Shown here: one piece after another, positions 22,713 through 32,900 of the stretch | How positions within the stretch are numbered: the first letter of the stretch is position 1 | Layout: every line of letters begins with the position of its first letter | Source: Orobanche coerulescens | Lineage: Eukaryota; Streptophyta; Magnoliopsida; Lamiales; Orobanchaceae | Direction: 5' to 3' | Length of the DNA stretch: 64,000 nucleotides | Assembly: GCA_033398695.1 (NCBI GenBank) | Contig: CM065818.1 | Coordinates: 80,162,092-80,226,091 of the forward strand | Notes under the pieces: generated by a model | Database searches by the model: none | What the model was told of the DNA's origin: nothing | The model's input: only the letters and a program-made list of their open reading frames with translations | Position numbers and translations under genes: made by a program

Positions 22713-23960
22713 TGATACGAATCGTTCAACATCATCAAATACAAAAAATAAGATTATCCGACCAAGCTTGGTTGAGTCGCAGGCATACATAAAATCCTCA
22801 TGCAAAATACATGGACAAATTACCAATTCTCGCGCGCACGACGACTTCGTAGCAGTTTTAGTATTTTGCCCATAACTTTCTCGTCCGAAATCCGATTCAG
22901 GTGATTCAAGTGGCCATGGAAAGCTAAGAAAGAGAGCTACAAATCTTATGAAGACCATAGGACCAAATTCCGACCCATTGGATCCCAGAAATGACAAAAC
23001 CGACAGCATCATATTTGGTCCAAGATCATGAAGTTATTCTCCTTCCCCACCATGATGACAAACGGCCAAAAACACAAGATTGGAAGAAGACTTTCATCCT
23101 TCATGTCACTTTCCCTCATGTCATAGTCACCCTAATAATTCCAAAGGGGCTTGATATCATAATCCACCATGATACCTCACGTAAGAAACATAAAGATTAG
23201 ATGAAGACTTTCATCCTTCATGTCACTTTCCCTCATGTCATAGTCACCCTAATAATTCCAAAGGGGCTTGATATCATAATCCTCCTAATCACTCCTTGAA
23301 GAAGCTCGGACGATTTGAAGCTTGCAAGGGAGGATATTTGGTGAAGATTTTCTTCATGTCACCATCACCATAATAAGTCCAAGATTCATCAAGGATTTCT
23401 TCATGTCATAATCACCATAATCAAACCAAGATCTTGATATCTCCTCCTTAGATATTTCGGCCAAATGGAAGCATGTTAGGAAGTTTCATTTCTCGTTTTG
23501 TTGTATTTTCTTACGGTTGGAAACTACTATATATAGTAGTACTTGTAACATTTGTAAAGAAGCTTGAAGTTTAATAAACCTAGTATTTCTTTGAAATATA
23601 CGTTGAACGAGTTCAACAAAACTTTAGTTATTGTTTCGACGCGTCTCGAGATTTTAACTTGATCAATTCTCAATAGGTCTTGAGAAGAGATTACTTTTAT
23701 CGAGTTATAGGTCTAGTTCGATAAAACACATCCAAACCCGTATCCCATACTACTTCACGGCCGAAATCCATTTAAGTTCGGTCACCACCTTGTAATTTTG
23801 AGTGATACTTTGATACTTATCAAGACATAATAATCTTCCGTTGTATTTCATACGCATTACGTACGTAATTCGTATCAACTCGTATAAAAGCCTTCCGCTA
23901 CAATATTCCTACAATCACTCCGACCGATACGTATCCGCTTCTCCCGGATAATTCGTATCA
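22713..23960 (+). repeat. N3 5' LTR (N/A/N mosaic)
   Basis: About 318 bp of N-type start passes into type-A sequence at ATGAAGTTATTCTCCTTCC (near 23030), with no type-A start. The type-A end CGTAATTCGTATCA occurs at 23864-23877 but the LTR continues 83 bp with an N-type tail (ACTCCGACCGATACGTATCC) to CCGGATAATTCGTATCA at 23960. Confidence 0.88.
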
Positions 23961-23964
23961 TAAG

Positions 23965-23996
23965 TGGTATCGGAGCCCAAGGTCATCTCCTTGGGC
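23965..23996 (+). promoter_or_regulatory. N3 primer-binding site and post-PBS hairpin
   Basis: TGGTATCGGAGCC (23965-23977), then GCCCAAGG-TCATCT-CCTTGGGC (23975-23996), identical to the N1 and N2 hairpins. Confidence 0.85.
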
Positions 23997-24293
23997 GATC
24001 AACTATATTCACCGAATTTTTTTTTTGTTGAAACCTTCTTGGGTTGTTCTTCACGGTTAGAAGAATTTTCGCATAACATTGGCAGATTAGCGCAGTCGGA
24101 AGAAAACAAAGTTTCCCGTGGATTCGACCGTTGGATCATCACGAAATTTTGACAAAGGTAAGCCAACTCATTGAACTACAGTCTGAACGGTGGAGATCAG
24201 ATTCTTTTATCATCTTCTTGGTTCATTCTTCACGGATTTCTTGGAAAATTTTCTGTCCGATTTCTTGTCAAGAACTATCTCTTGATTCTTGTT

Positions 24294-25386
24294 ATGGAAT
24301 TCTCCGAGCTCGATTTCTTGATGACACTCCGTGACGCACTAAACGGCTTACCGGAGCGACGTATGCAAGAAAGACGCAGACGATGCCAACGATATTGATT
24401 TCTTGGCCAAATTCCGCAAAGATACCTAATTTCACGAGATAGTGATCCAAATGCGTGCATAGATTGGCCGTGCTTGTGAGGAGCACTCGGACTTCAAGGC
24501 TGCCCCGATCAACCGCCGTTTCGTTGGTGGCAAGGCGCCCGCGGTAGCGCCGCCGTCTGGTGGCAAAATCAAAGCAGTCCGTTCACAACAACGTAAGCCT
24601 AAAATCCAAGATTGGCTTAAATTCAAAAATATTTCAATCGAAGGTTCAAATCCCCATCTTACCACCAATCCTTCGACGCCCCACCACCGCATTCGATCTA
24701 AGGTCTTCCTCCATCAAGGAATTCCCAACGAATTTTTTTCGATGAAGACAATGTCCCTACGGTCATTTTCAATGAAGTAGACGAGACAGAGTTTTCAACG
24801 GAGCAATTCAACGAAGAAGATGAGTTGAGCCGTGTCTCCCTAGTCGACGAACCTAGATCTTACTACTTTGATCATGGGCTAGTTGGTTGTGTTGGTCAAA
24901 TTGACCAAAACGGGCCAAATTATTTTAGTAACGCGAAACAAGATCACGGCCTTATGCTTTCTGAAACGGCTAATCTTGAAGATGAACTCTTTGTCACTGA
25001 CGACTTTGATATGACAGAATTTCCTGCGGCATTTTTTGATGACAAAGAAGATGATGGTTGGAGTCGAACTACCCTATCGGAGCAAAGTGGTTCGTGTGAC
25101 TTTGTTGCGATGCGAAACGAGCTTAGTGGATTAATTTTTGATGAGACATTATTGGAGGAGCACAAAGAATATTGAAACGGAGTGTTGGTTAGATTATGAC
25201 GGACCGCCAAAGATTTGATGAGGAACCAATTGATGAAGAGGAATCCGTAATAAATCCTATGGTTCCCACCGTAATAAATTCTGTGTTTTCCATTTTGATG
25301 ATGAACCCGAGAAATCAGTGTTTCCACTCGAGGAGGAACCCGATGTGGAGTTAACTGCGGCCCCATTTCGATATCCACTAATGTCA
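24294..25386 (+). pseudogene. N3 gag-like and acidic protein, broken
   Basis: ATG 24294 gives [20 protein letters not shown], then a four-base loss after ERRR shifts the frame. Later pieces keep the N-family order: WWQ segment, [83 protein letters not shown] (24825-25175 is one open stretch), then SVINPMVPTVINS and LEEEPDVELT with further frame changes. It is too damaged to be functional. It supports the N-family consensus. Confidence 0.83.
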
Positions 25387-25611
25387 TGATATCGGTATTA
25401 CATGGCGGAGTAATTATTATTATTTTACTAATAATGATAGTTATTTTGTTTGTGATTAACGATGGGGCCCCACTACCTATCGTCTCAAGATTTTGGGTCA
25501 TGTACGTACTGCGGACATCTTCGAGATCAAATACTTAGAGGCTTTAGTTAATTATCTTGGTGACGAAGGGAGTTCGGAATTGAGGACAATTCCCTTTAAA
25601 GAGAGAGGGTA
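25387..25611 (+). other. N3 AT-rich spacer and pol-like tail next to the PPT
   Basis: An AT-rich stretch (TAATTATTATTATTTTACTA) is followed by a frame reading YRLKILGHVRTADIFEIKYL, then GDEGSSELRTIPFKERGYDT, which crosses the PPT (25598-25611) and runs 54 codons into the LTR. SSELRTIPFK matches the end of E2's integrase tail (ISELRTIPFK). The same block is in N2 (27217-27438) and N4 (59563-59757, minus). Confidence 0.75.
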
Positions 25612-26857
25612 TGATACGAATCGGTCAACATCATCAAATACAAAAAAGAAGATTATCCGACCAAGCTTGGTTGAGTCGCAGGCATACATAAAATCCTCAT
25701 GCAAAATACATGGACAAATTACCAATTCTCGCGCGCACGACGACTTCGTAGCAGTTTTAGTATTTTGCCCATAACTTTCTCGTCCGAAATCCGATTCAGG
25801 TGATTCAAGTGGCCATGGAAAGCTAAGAAAGAGAGCTACAAATCTTATGAAGACCATAGGACCAAATTCGGACCCATTGGATCCCAGAAATGACAAAACC
25901 GACAGCATCATATTTGGTCCAAGATCATGAAGTTATTCTCCTTCCCCACCATGATGACAAACGGCCAAAAACACAAGATTGGAAGAAGACTTTCATCCTT
26001 CATGTCACTTTCCCTCATGTCATAGTCACCCTAATAATTCCAAAGGGGCTTGATATCATAATCTACCATGATACCTCACGTAAGAAACATAAAGATTAGA
26101 TGAAGACTTTCATCCTTCATGTCACTTTCCCTCATGTCATAGTCACCCTAATAATTCCAAAGGGGCTTGATATCATAATCCTCCTAATCACTCCTTGAAG
26201 AAGCTCGGCCGATTTGAAGCTTGCAAGGAGGATATTTGGTGAAGATTTTCTTCATGTCACCATCACCATAATAAGTCCAAGATTCATCAAGGATTTCTTC
26301 ATGTCATAATCACCATAATCAAACCAAGATCTTGATATCTCCTCCTTAGATATTTCGCCAAATGGAAGCATGTTAGGAAGTTTCATTTCTCGTTTTGTTG
26401 TATTTTCTTACGGTTGGAAACTACTATATATAGTAGTACTTGTAACATTTGTAAAGAAGCTTGAAGTTTAATAAACCTTGTATTTCTTTGAAATATACGT
26501 TGAACGAGTTCAACAAAACTTTAGTTATTGTTTCGACGCGTCTCGAGATTTTAACTTGATCAATTCTCAATAGGTCTTGAGAAGAGATTACTTTTATCGA
26601 GTTATAGGTCTAGTTCGATAAAACACATCCAAACCCGTATCCCATACTACTTCACGGCCGAAATCCATTTAAGTTCGGTCACCACCTTGTAATTTTGAGT
26701 GATACTTTGATACTTATCAAGACATAATAATCTTCCGTTGTATTTCATACGCATTACGTACGTAATTCGTATCAACTCGTATAAAAGCCTTCCGCTACAA
26801 TATTCCTACAATCACTCCGACCGATACGTATCCGCTTCTCCCGGATAATTCGTATCA
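25612..26857 (+). repeat. N3 3' LTR (N/A/N mosaic)
   Basis: 1246 bp, matching the 5' copy almost base for base. Visible differences are few and mostly single bases in short runs (TTTCGGCCAAATGG versus TTTCGCCAAATGG; CCTAGTATT versus CCTTGTATT). Confidence 0.9.
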
Positions 26858-26862
26858 TTTTT

Positions 26863-27216
26863 GATGACAAAGAAGACGATGGTTGGAGTCGAGCTGCCCT
26901 ATCGGAGCAAAGTGGGTCGTATGACTTTGTTGCGGTACGAAACGAGCCTAGTGGATTAATTTTTGATGAGACATTATTGGAGGAGCCCAGCAATATTAAA
27001 ACGGAGTGTTGGTTAGGTTATGACGGACCGCCAGCATTTGATGAGGAACCAATTGATGAAGAGGAATCCGTAATAAATCCTATGGTTCCCACCGTAATAA
27101 ATTCTGTGTTTTCCATTTTTGATGATGAACCCGAGAAATCAGTGTTTCCACTCGAGGAGGAACCCGATGTGGAGTTAACCGTAAGGCCCCATTTCAGATA
27201 TCCACTCATGTCATGA
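26863..27216 (+). pseudogene. N2 acidic protein, 3' part
   Basis: This continues the N2 frame after N3: [20 protein letters not shown], then SNIKTECWLGYDGPPAFDEE, VINPMVPTVINSVFSIFDDE, SVFPLEEEPDVELTVRP, and stops with a TGA at 27214-27216. It is strongly acidic, with no cysteine-histidine motif and no hydrophobic segment. N4 has an equivalent protein in more diverged form (MFPILDGEPDVKLSVLPIFD). Confidence 0.8.
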
Positions 27217-27438
27217 TATCGGTATTACCTGGCGGAGTAATTATTATTATTTTATTAATAATGATAGTTATTTTGTTGGTGATTCTCGAGGGGGCCCCAC
27301 TACCTATCGTCTCAAGATTTTGGGTCATGTACGTACTGCGGACATCTTCGAGATCAAATACTTAGAGGCTTTAGTCAATTATCTTGGTGACGAAGGGAGT
27401 TCGGAATTGAGGACAATTCCCTTTGAAGAGAGAGGGTA
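27217..27438 (+). other. N2 AT-rich spacer, pol-like tail and PPT
   Basis: Spacer TAATTATTATTATTTTATTA, then a frame reading YRLKILGHVRTADIFEIKYL and SELRTIPFEERGYDT, ending at PPT GAAGAGAGAGGGTA (27425-27438). Confidence 0.75.
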
Positions 27439-28934
27439 TGATACGAATCGGTCAACATCATCAAATAACAAAAAGAAGATTATCCGGCCACGCTTGATTG
27501 AGTCGCAGGCATACATAAAATCCTCATGCAAAATACATGGACAAATTACCAATTCTCGCGCGCACGACGACTTCGCAGCAGTTTTAGTATTTTGCCCATA
27601 ACTTTCTCGTCCGAAATCCGATTCAGGTGATTCAAGTGGCCATGGAAAGCTAAGAAAGAGAGCTACAAATCTTATGAAGACCATAGGACCAAATTCGGAC
27701 CCATTAAATCCCAGAAATGACAAAACCGACAACATCATATTTGGTCCAAAATCATGAAGATTTTTGTCTCTTCTAGTTTCAAGACTTGATACGATATCTA
27801 ATATTCCAATCGAAGAAGCTCCAATAAAAATCGACGTCCACGACGATACGCATGGCCATGCATCATTATACCTGGGAGAAAAGAATACGCGGATTGGAGT
27901 TACTTTGTTAACCGGAACAGGAGTAACGTAAAACTCAACGACGGATCGGTCCGGGAGCATGTAAATTCAGCCAAAACATGCTTGAAAGGGACCTCACTTG
28001 ACTTCATATCTTTGACAAGATAATGAAGTTATTTTCCTTCCCCACCATGATAAGAAACGGCCAAAACACCAAGATTTGAAGAAGACTTCCATGTCCCTCA
28101 TGTCATTATCACCTATATAAATACAAGGAGGATGATATCATAATCTACACCAAATCCTCCTAATTGAGCTCGGCCGAATTGATGCATGAAAGGAAGGATA
28201 TTTGGTCTTCTTCATGTCCCCATCACTTAATAAGTCCAAGATGTCTTCATCAACATAAAAATGGTCTTCTTCATGTCCCCATCACTTAATAAGTCCAAGA
28301 TGTCTTCATCAACATAAAAATCCAAGATGCTTGGTATCTACTTGGAGATTTTCGGCCGAAATGAAAGTTGTTAGGAAGTTTCGTTTTCTCGTTTTGTTGT
28401 ATTTTCTTACGGTTGGGAACTACTATATATAGTAGGGCTCGTTGTACTTGTAAATATCTTGAATCTTGAAATTTATAAAACATTGTATTTCTCTTGAAAT
28501 ATACGTTGAACGAGTTCAACAAAACCTTGGTTATTATTTCGACGCGTCTCGAGATTTTAACTTGATCAATTCTCAATAGGTCTTGGGAAGAGATTACTTT
28601 TATCGAGTTATAGGTCTAGTTCGATAAAACACATCCAAATCCATATACACTACTTCCTCACGGCCGAAATCCATTTAAGTTCGGCCACCCCTTGTATTTT
28701 CGAGTGACACTTTGATAATCGTCAAGACATAATAATCTTCCGTTGTATTTCATATGCGTTACGTACGTAATTCGTATCATCTTCTTGTTCGATATTTTTT
28801 TATTGTTATATCCAATATTATTCACATACAAAATACATCCGAAAAACTCCATATTCGTAAAAGCCTTCCGCTATCATACACTTACATATACTCCGACCGA
28901 TACGTATCCACCTCTCCCCGGATAATTCGTATCA
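27439..28934 (+). repeat. N2 3' LTR (N/A/N mosaic, 1496 bp)
   Basis: N-type start 27439-27786 (348 bp, as in the 5' copy), complete type-A LTR 27787-28779, then an N-type tail 28780-28934 ending CCGGATAATTCGTATCA. The 5' LTR lacks this tail. The 59-bp duplication recurs at about 28200-28320. Confidence 0.88.
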
Positions 28935-28939
28935 TAATT

Positions 28940-29572
28940 CCAAAGGGGTTGATATCATATCACCACAAAATCCTCATCATCCCTCCATGTTTCGGCCGAA
29001 TTGAACAAAAGAATTTGATGAAGACTTTCATCAAATGTCTCCTTCATGTCATTATCCTTCATGTCATAATCACCATGATAATTCCAAAAAGACTTGATAT
29101 CATATCACCACAAAATCCTCATGAACCCTACATGATTCGGCCGATTTGAAGGAGTTGCTAGGAAGTTTCATTTGCTTGTTTTTGTTGTATTTTCTATGGT
29201 TGGAAACTACTATATAAAGTAGTGCTTGTTGTATTTGTAAATCAGATCTTGAAAATTAATAAACCTTGTATTTCTTTGAAATATACGTTGAACGAGTTCA
29301 ACAAAACTTAGTTATTGTTTCGACGCGTCTCGAGATTTTAACTTGATCAATTCTCAATAGGTCTTGAGGAGAGATTACTTTTATCGAGTTATAGGTCTAA
29401 TTCGGTAAAACACATTCAAACCCATACACTATCCTACATCACGGCCGAAAACCGTATAAATTTCGGTCACCACCTTGTACTTTTGGTTGATACTTTGATA
29501 CTTTTCCAAACATAATAATATTCCGTTGTATTTCATATGCATTACGTACACTTACATACGTAATTCGTATCA
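28940..29572 (+). repeat. N1 5' LTR, right part
   Basis: This resumes N1's LTR after N2 (CCAAAGGGGTTGATATC). It includes the promoter variant ACTACTATATAAAGTAGT at 29206-29223, AATAAACC downstream and the end CATACGTAATTCGTATCA. Confidence 0.9.
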
Positions 29573-29576
29573 TAAG

Positions 29577-29608
29577 TGGTATCGGAGCCCAAGGTCATCT
29601 CCTTGGGC
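29577..29608 (+). promoter_or_regulatory. N1 primer-binding site and post-PBS hairpin
   Basis: TGGTATCGGAGCC (29577-29589) overlaps GCCCAAGG-TCATCT-CCTTGGGC (29587-29608), a perfect 8-bp stem. The leader that follows is shared with N2 and N3. Confidence 0.85.
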
Positions 29609-29917
29609 GATCAACTATATTCACCGAATATTTTTTTTTTGTTGAAGTATTTAGTCACCTTCTTGGGTTGTTCTTCACGGTTAGAAGAATTTTCGCATAA
29701 CATTGGCAGATTAGAGCAGTCGGAAGAAAACAAAGTTTCCCATGGATTCGACCGTTGGATCGTCACGAAATTTTGACAAAGGTAAGCCAACTTATTGAAC
29801 TACAGTCTGAACGGTGGAGATCAGATTCTTTGAACATCTTCTTGGTTCATTCTTCACGGATTTCTTGGCAAATTTTCTGTCCGATTTCGTATCAAGAACT
29901 ATCTCTTGATTCTTGTT

Positions 29918-32900
29918 ATGAATTTCTCCGAGCTCGATTTCTTGATGATACGATATCTAATATTCCAGTCGAAGAAACTCCGATAAAAATCGACATCCAT
30001 GATGATGCAAATTCGCATGGCCATGCATCGTTATACTTAGGAGAAAATGTTAAACGGATTGGAGTTACGTTGTTAATCGGAATCGGAGTAACGTAGAATT
30101 CGACGACGGATCGACCCGAAAAGCATGAAGATCGGCCAAAACATGCTTGAAAGGGACACTTTGTCTTCATATCTTTCACAAAATAAATGAAGATCACCTC
30201 CTTCCCCACCATGACACAAACGGCCGAAGCTTATAGATGGAGTGAAGACTTTCTTCTTCATGTCACCATCAAGATATCTTCATCAAATCAACACCAAATC
30301 CTCCTAAAGTTCGGCCGATTGGAAGCAAGTGCAAGGGAGGATATTTTGTTCTACTTCATGTCACCATCAAGACCAAAGTTTGCCTCATGTCTCCTTCACC
30401 TAATAACACCAAGATTGCTTGGTATCTACTTGAAGATTTCGGCCGAAATAGGAAGTTGCTAGGAAGTTCGTTTTCTCGTTTTGTTGTATTTTCTTACGGT
30501 TGGAAACTACTATATATAGTAGTGTTCGTTGTATTTGTAAATCATCGAGAATCATAATAAACATTGTATTTCCTTTGAAATATACGTTGAACGAGTTCGA
30601 CAAACTTTAGTTATTGTTTCGACGAGTCTCGAGATTTTAACTTGATCAATTCTCAAAAGGTCTTGGGAAGAGATTACCCTTTTATCGAGTTATAGGTCTA
30701 GTTCGATAAAAACACACCAAACTCCGTACATCATACTATATCACGGCGAATCCCATTAAATTCGTCCATCACCTTTGTAATTTTTGATCCATATTGTAAA
30801 CTTGTTAATCTTCCGTTGTGTTTATACGCATTACTTACGTAATTCGTATCATAAGTGGTATCGAGACATTTGTCTCACGGTTCTCGACATCATCAAGAAG
30901 ATGGCATTCACCGATGAAGAAGTAGCACAACTACGTGACGTTCTTCGTGGCTTGCCGGAGCCTTAATCCATGCACGACGAGGACATGACACCATGCATGC
31001 ACCACGACATGCGGATGAATACAAGACCGAACTTCCGAGTTCGTAGGCGGCACCGATCCCGAGGTTTATTTGGAGTGGGAAAGAAAAATTGAACGAATGT
31101 TAGAGTTCAAGGATCTCAATGACGAGGTACGTTGCAAGTACGCGATTCTCAAACTTGGAAAGGAGCTTCCTTTGGTTTGAGCGAATGAAGACGCAAAGAA
31201 GTCGTCTTTAAAAGAGAAGATACGTTCGTGGGATTCCCTAAAAAGGAAACTACGAAAAAGATATGTCCCGCGACACACAAGCTAAGTCTCAGACCGAAAA
31301 ATTTCGACCTCACGCAAGGAAAGCTAAGTGTCGAGGAGTACATCGAGGAGTTTGAAAACTTATCCTTGATGGGAGAACTTGAAGAAAGCGAAGAATTGCG
31401 CATGTCCCGTTTCCTACGAGGTTTGAACAAAAATATTGCTAATTCCGTGGAACTCTACCCCTATTCCGACTTCGATACTTTATGCGGGCTTTGCATAAAG
31501 TTGGAAAATCAAAACAAAACAAAACTCTCTAAACCCGAATTCCCACCTAAATACGGAAATACCAACTTTGGCGCGAGTTCTAGCTCGTTTCCAAAACCTG
31601 TCACCACAAGCCACCGTTACTACCCTTCCAAAACTCCTATCACACCAAAAGAAACAAGCCTATCTAAAGTCCGGTGTTTCAAATGTCAAGGATTTGGACA
31701 CTATCAAAGTGCTTGTCCAAATCGGAGGATTGTAACGCTATGAGAAGCCATAGCCGCCCGAGAGGAATTATTAGCCAAGAAGAAAGAGTTGGAGACGTTT
31801 TTAACTTAGAAGTGACGAAGAAGAAGAATGCGAGGCATACGATGCCCGAACTATGACACGAACCTTGTCCTTCGCATGTTACAAGCGAAGGCCGCCCCAA
31901 GTGACGAAGAACAACGGGACCAAATCTTCCACACGAAGTGTCGTGTCGGAGATAAATGGTGTAGCTTGATCATTGACGGTGGAAGTTGCACAAACGTGGC
32001 ATCAAGCGAGATGGTTTCAAAACTCGGTTTGATCACCACGGCCCATCCTAAGCCGTATGCACTCCATTGGCTCGATGATGGGAACAAAGTGAAGGTATCA
32101 AGACAAGTGAAGGTCGGACTCACCATGGGTTCGTATGGCGATGACATTACATGCGATGTACTACCGATGGACGCATGTCACGTGTTATTAGGAAGACCTT
32201 GGTTATTTGATCGGGACGTACTACATCGAGGAGGAGTAATGAGTATGAGTTACGTGACAAAGGTAAAAAATTGTTCTTAAACCTATGTCACCTCAAGCTA
32301 TCGGACGATGAGTTCGAAAAGTCGAAGGACCGAAACTTACGATGTTTGCAAACGAGAAAGAAGTCGAACACGCCATTGACGATGGCGAACGTGTTTATTT
32401 GATGATGATCAAAGAGGTACGAAATCTTGCCACCAAATCGCAACATGAGGAAGAGATAGACGCACTATTACACGAGTTTTGGACGTATTTCCGAAGACTT
32501 GCTTAGGATTACCACCTATCCGCGGATTGAACACCGATTGATCTTATACCGGGAGCTCCATTACCGAACAAAGCGGCGTATCGTTGTGATCCCGATGAAA
32601 CCAATGAACTACAACGTCTTATTGACGAGCTCATGTATCACGGATTTGTACGAGAAAGTTTAAGTCCGTGCGGTTCAGTTCTACTTGTACCAAAAAAGAC
32701 GGAACATGGCGAATGTGTATTGACAGTAGAGCCGTGAATAACATCACCGTCAAGTATCGGTTTCCCATCCCGAGACTAGACGACATGCTGGATGAGTTAC
32801 ATGGCTCGGTTATATTTTCCAAAGTTGATTTACGGAGCGGATACCATCAAATCCGCATGCGAGAGGGAGACGAATGGAAAACGGCGTTTAAAACGAAGAA

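Larger units (their letters stand above)
22713..26857 (+). mobile_element. N3: non-autonomous LTR element inserted in N2's ORF
   Basis: The innermost element of the left stack, 4145 bp: 5' LTR 22713-23960 (1248 bp), PBS 23965-23977, internal 23961-25611, PPT 25598-25611, 3' LTR 25612-26857 (1246 bp). The LTR pair is nearly identical. Both LTRs have the N-start / type-A middle / N-tail mosaic, so this hybrid LTR was already present when N3 transposed. No gag-pol enzymes. Confidence 0.9.
20279..28934 (+). mobile_element. N2: non-autonomous LTR element inserted in N1's 5' LTR
   Basis: 5' LTR 20279-21623, PBS 21628-21640, internal region 21624-22712 and 26863-27438 (split by N3), PPT near 27425-27438, 3' LTR 27439-28934, TSD TAATT. 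The LTRs are unequal: the 3' LTR carries an extra 155-bp tail (28780-28934), and its R/U5 part differs from the 5' copy. The gag-like and acidic frame resembles N1's but is frameshifted early. It ends in a stop at 27214-27216, followed by an AT-rich spacer absent from N1. Confidence 0.88.

Noticed and set aside
27787..28779. Simple solo type-A LTR inserted in N2's 3' LTR
   Set aside because: Flanking bases (AGACT and TCTTC) do not form a duplication, and the same junction is in the 5' LTR, so it was inherited as part of a mosaic LTR.
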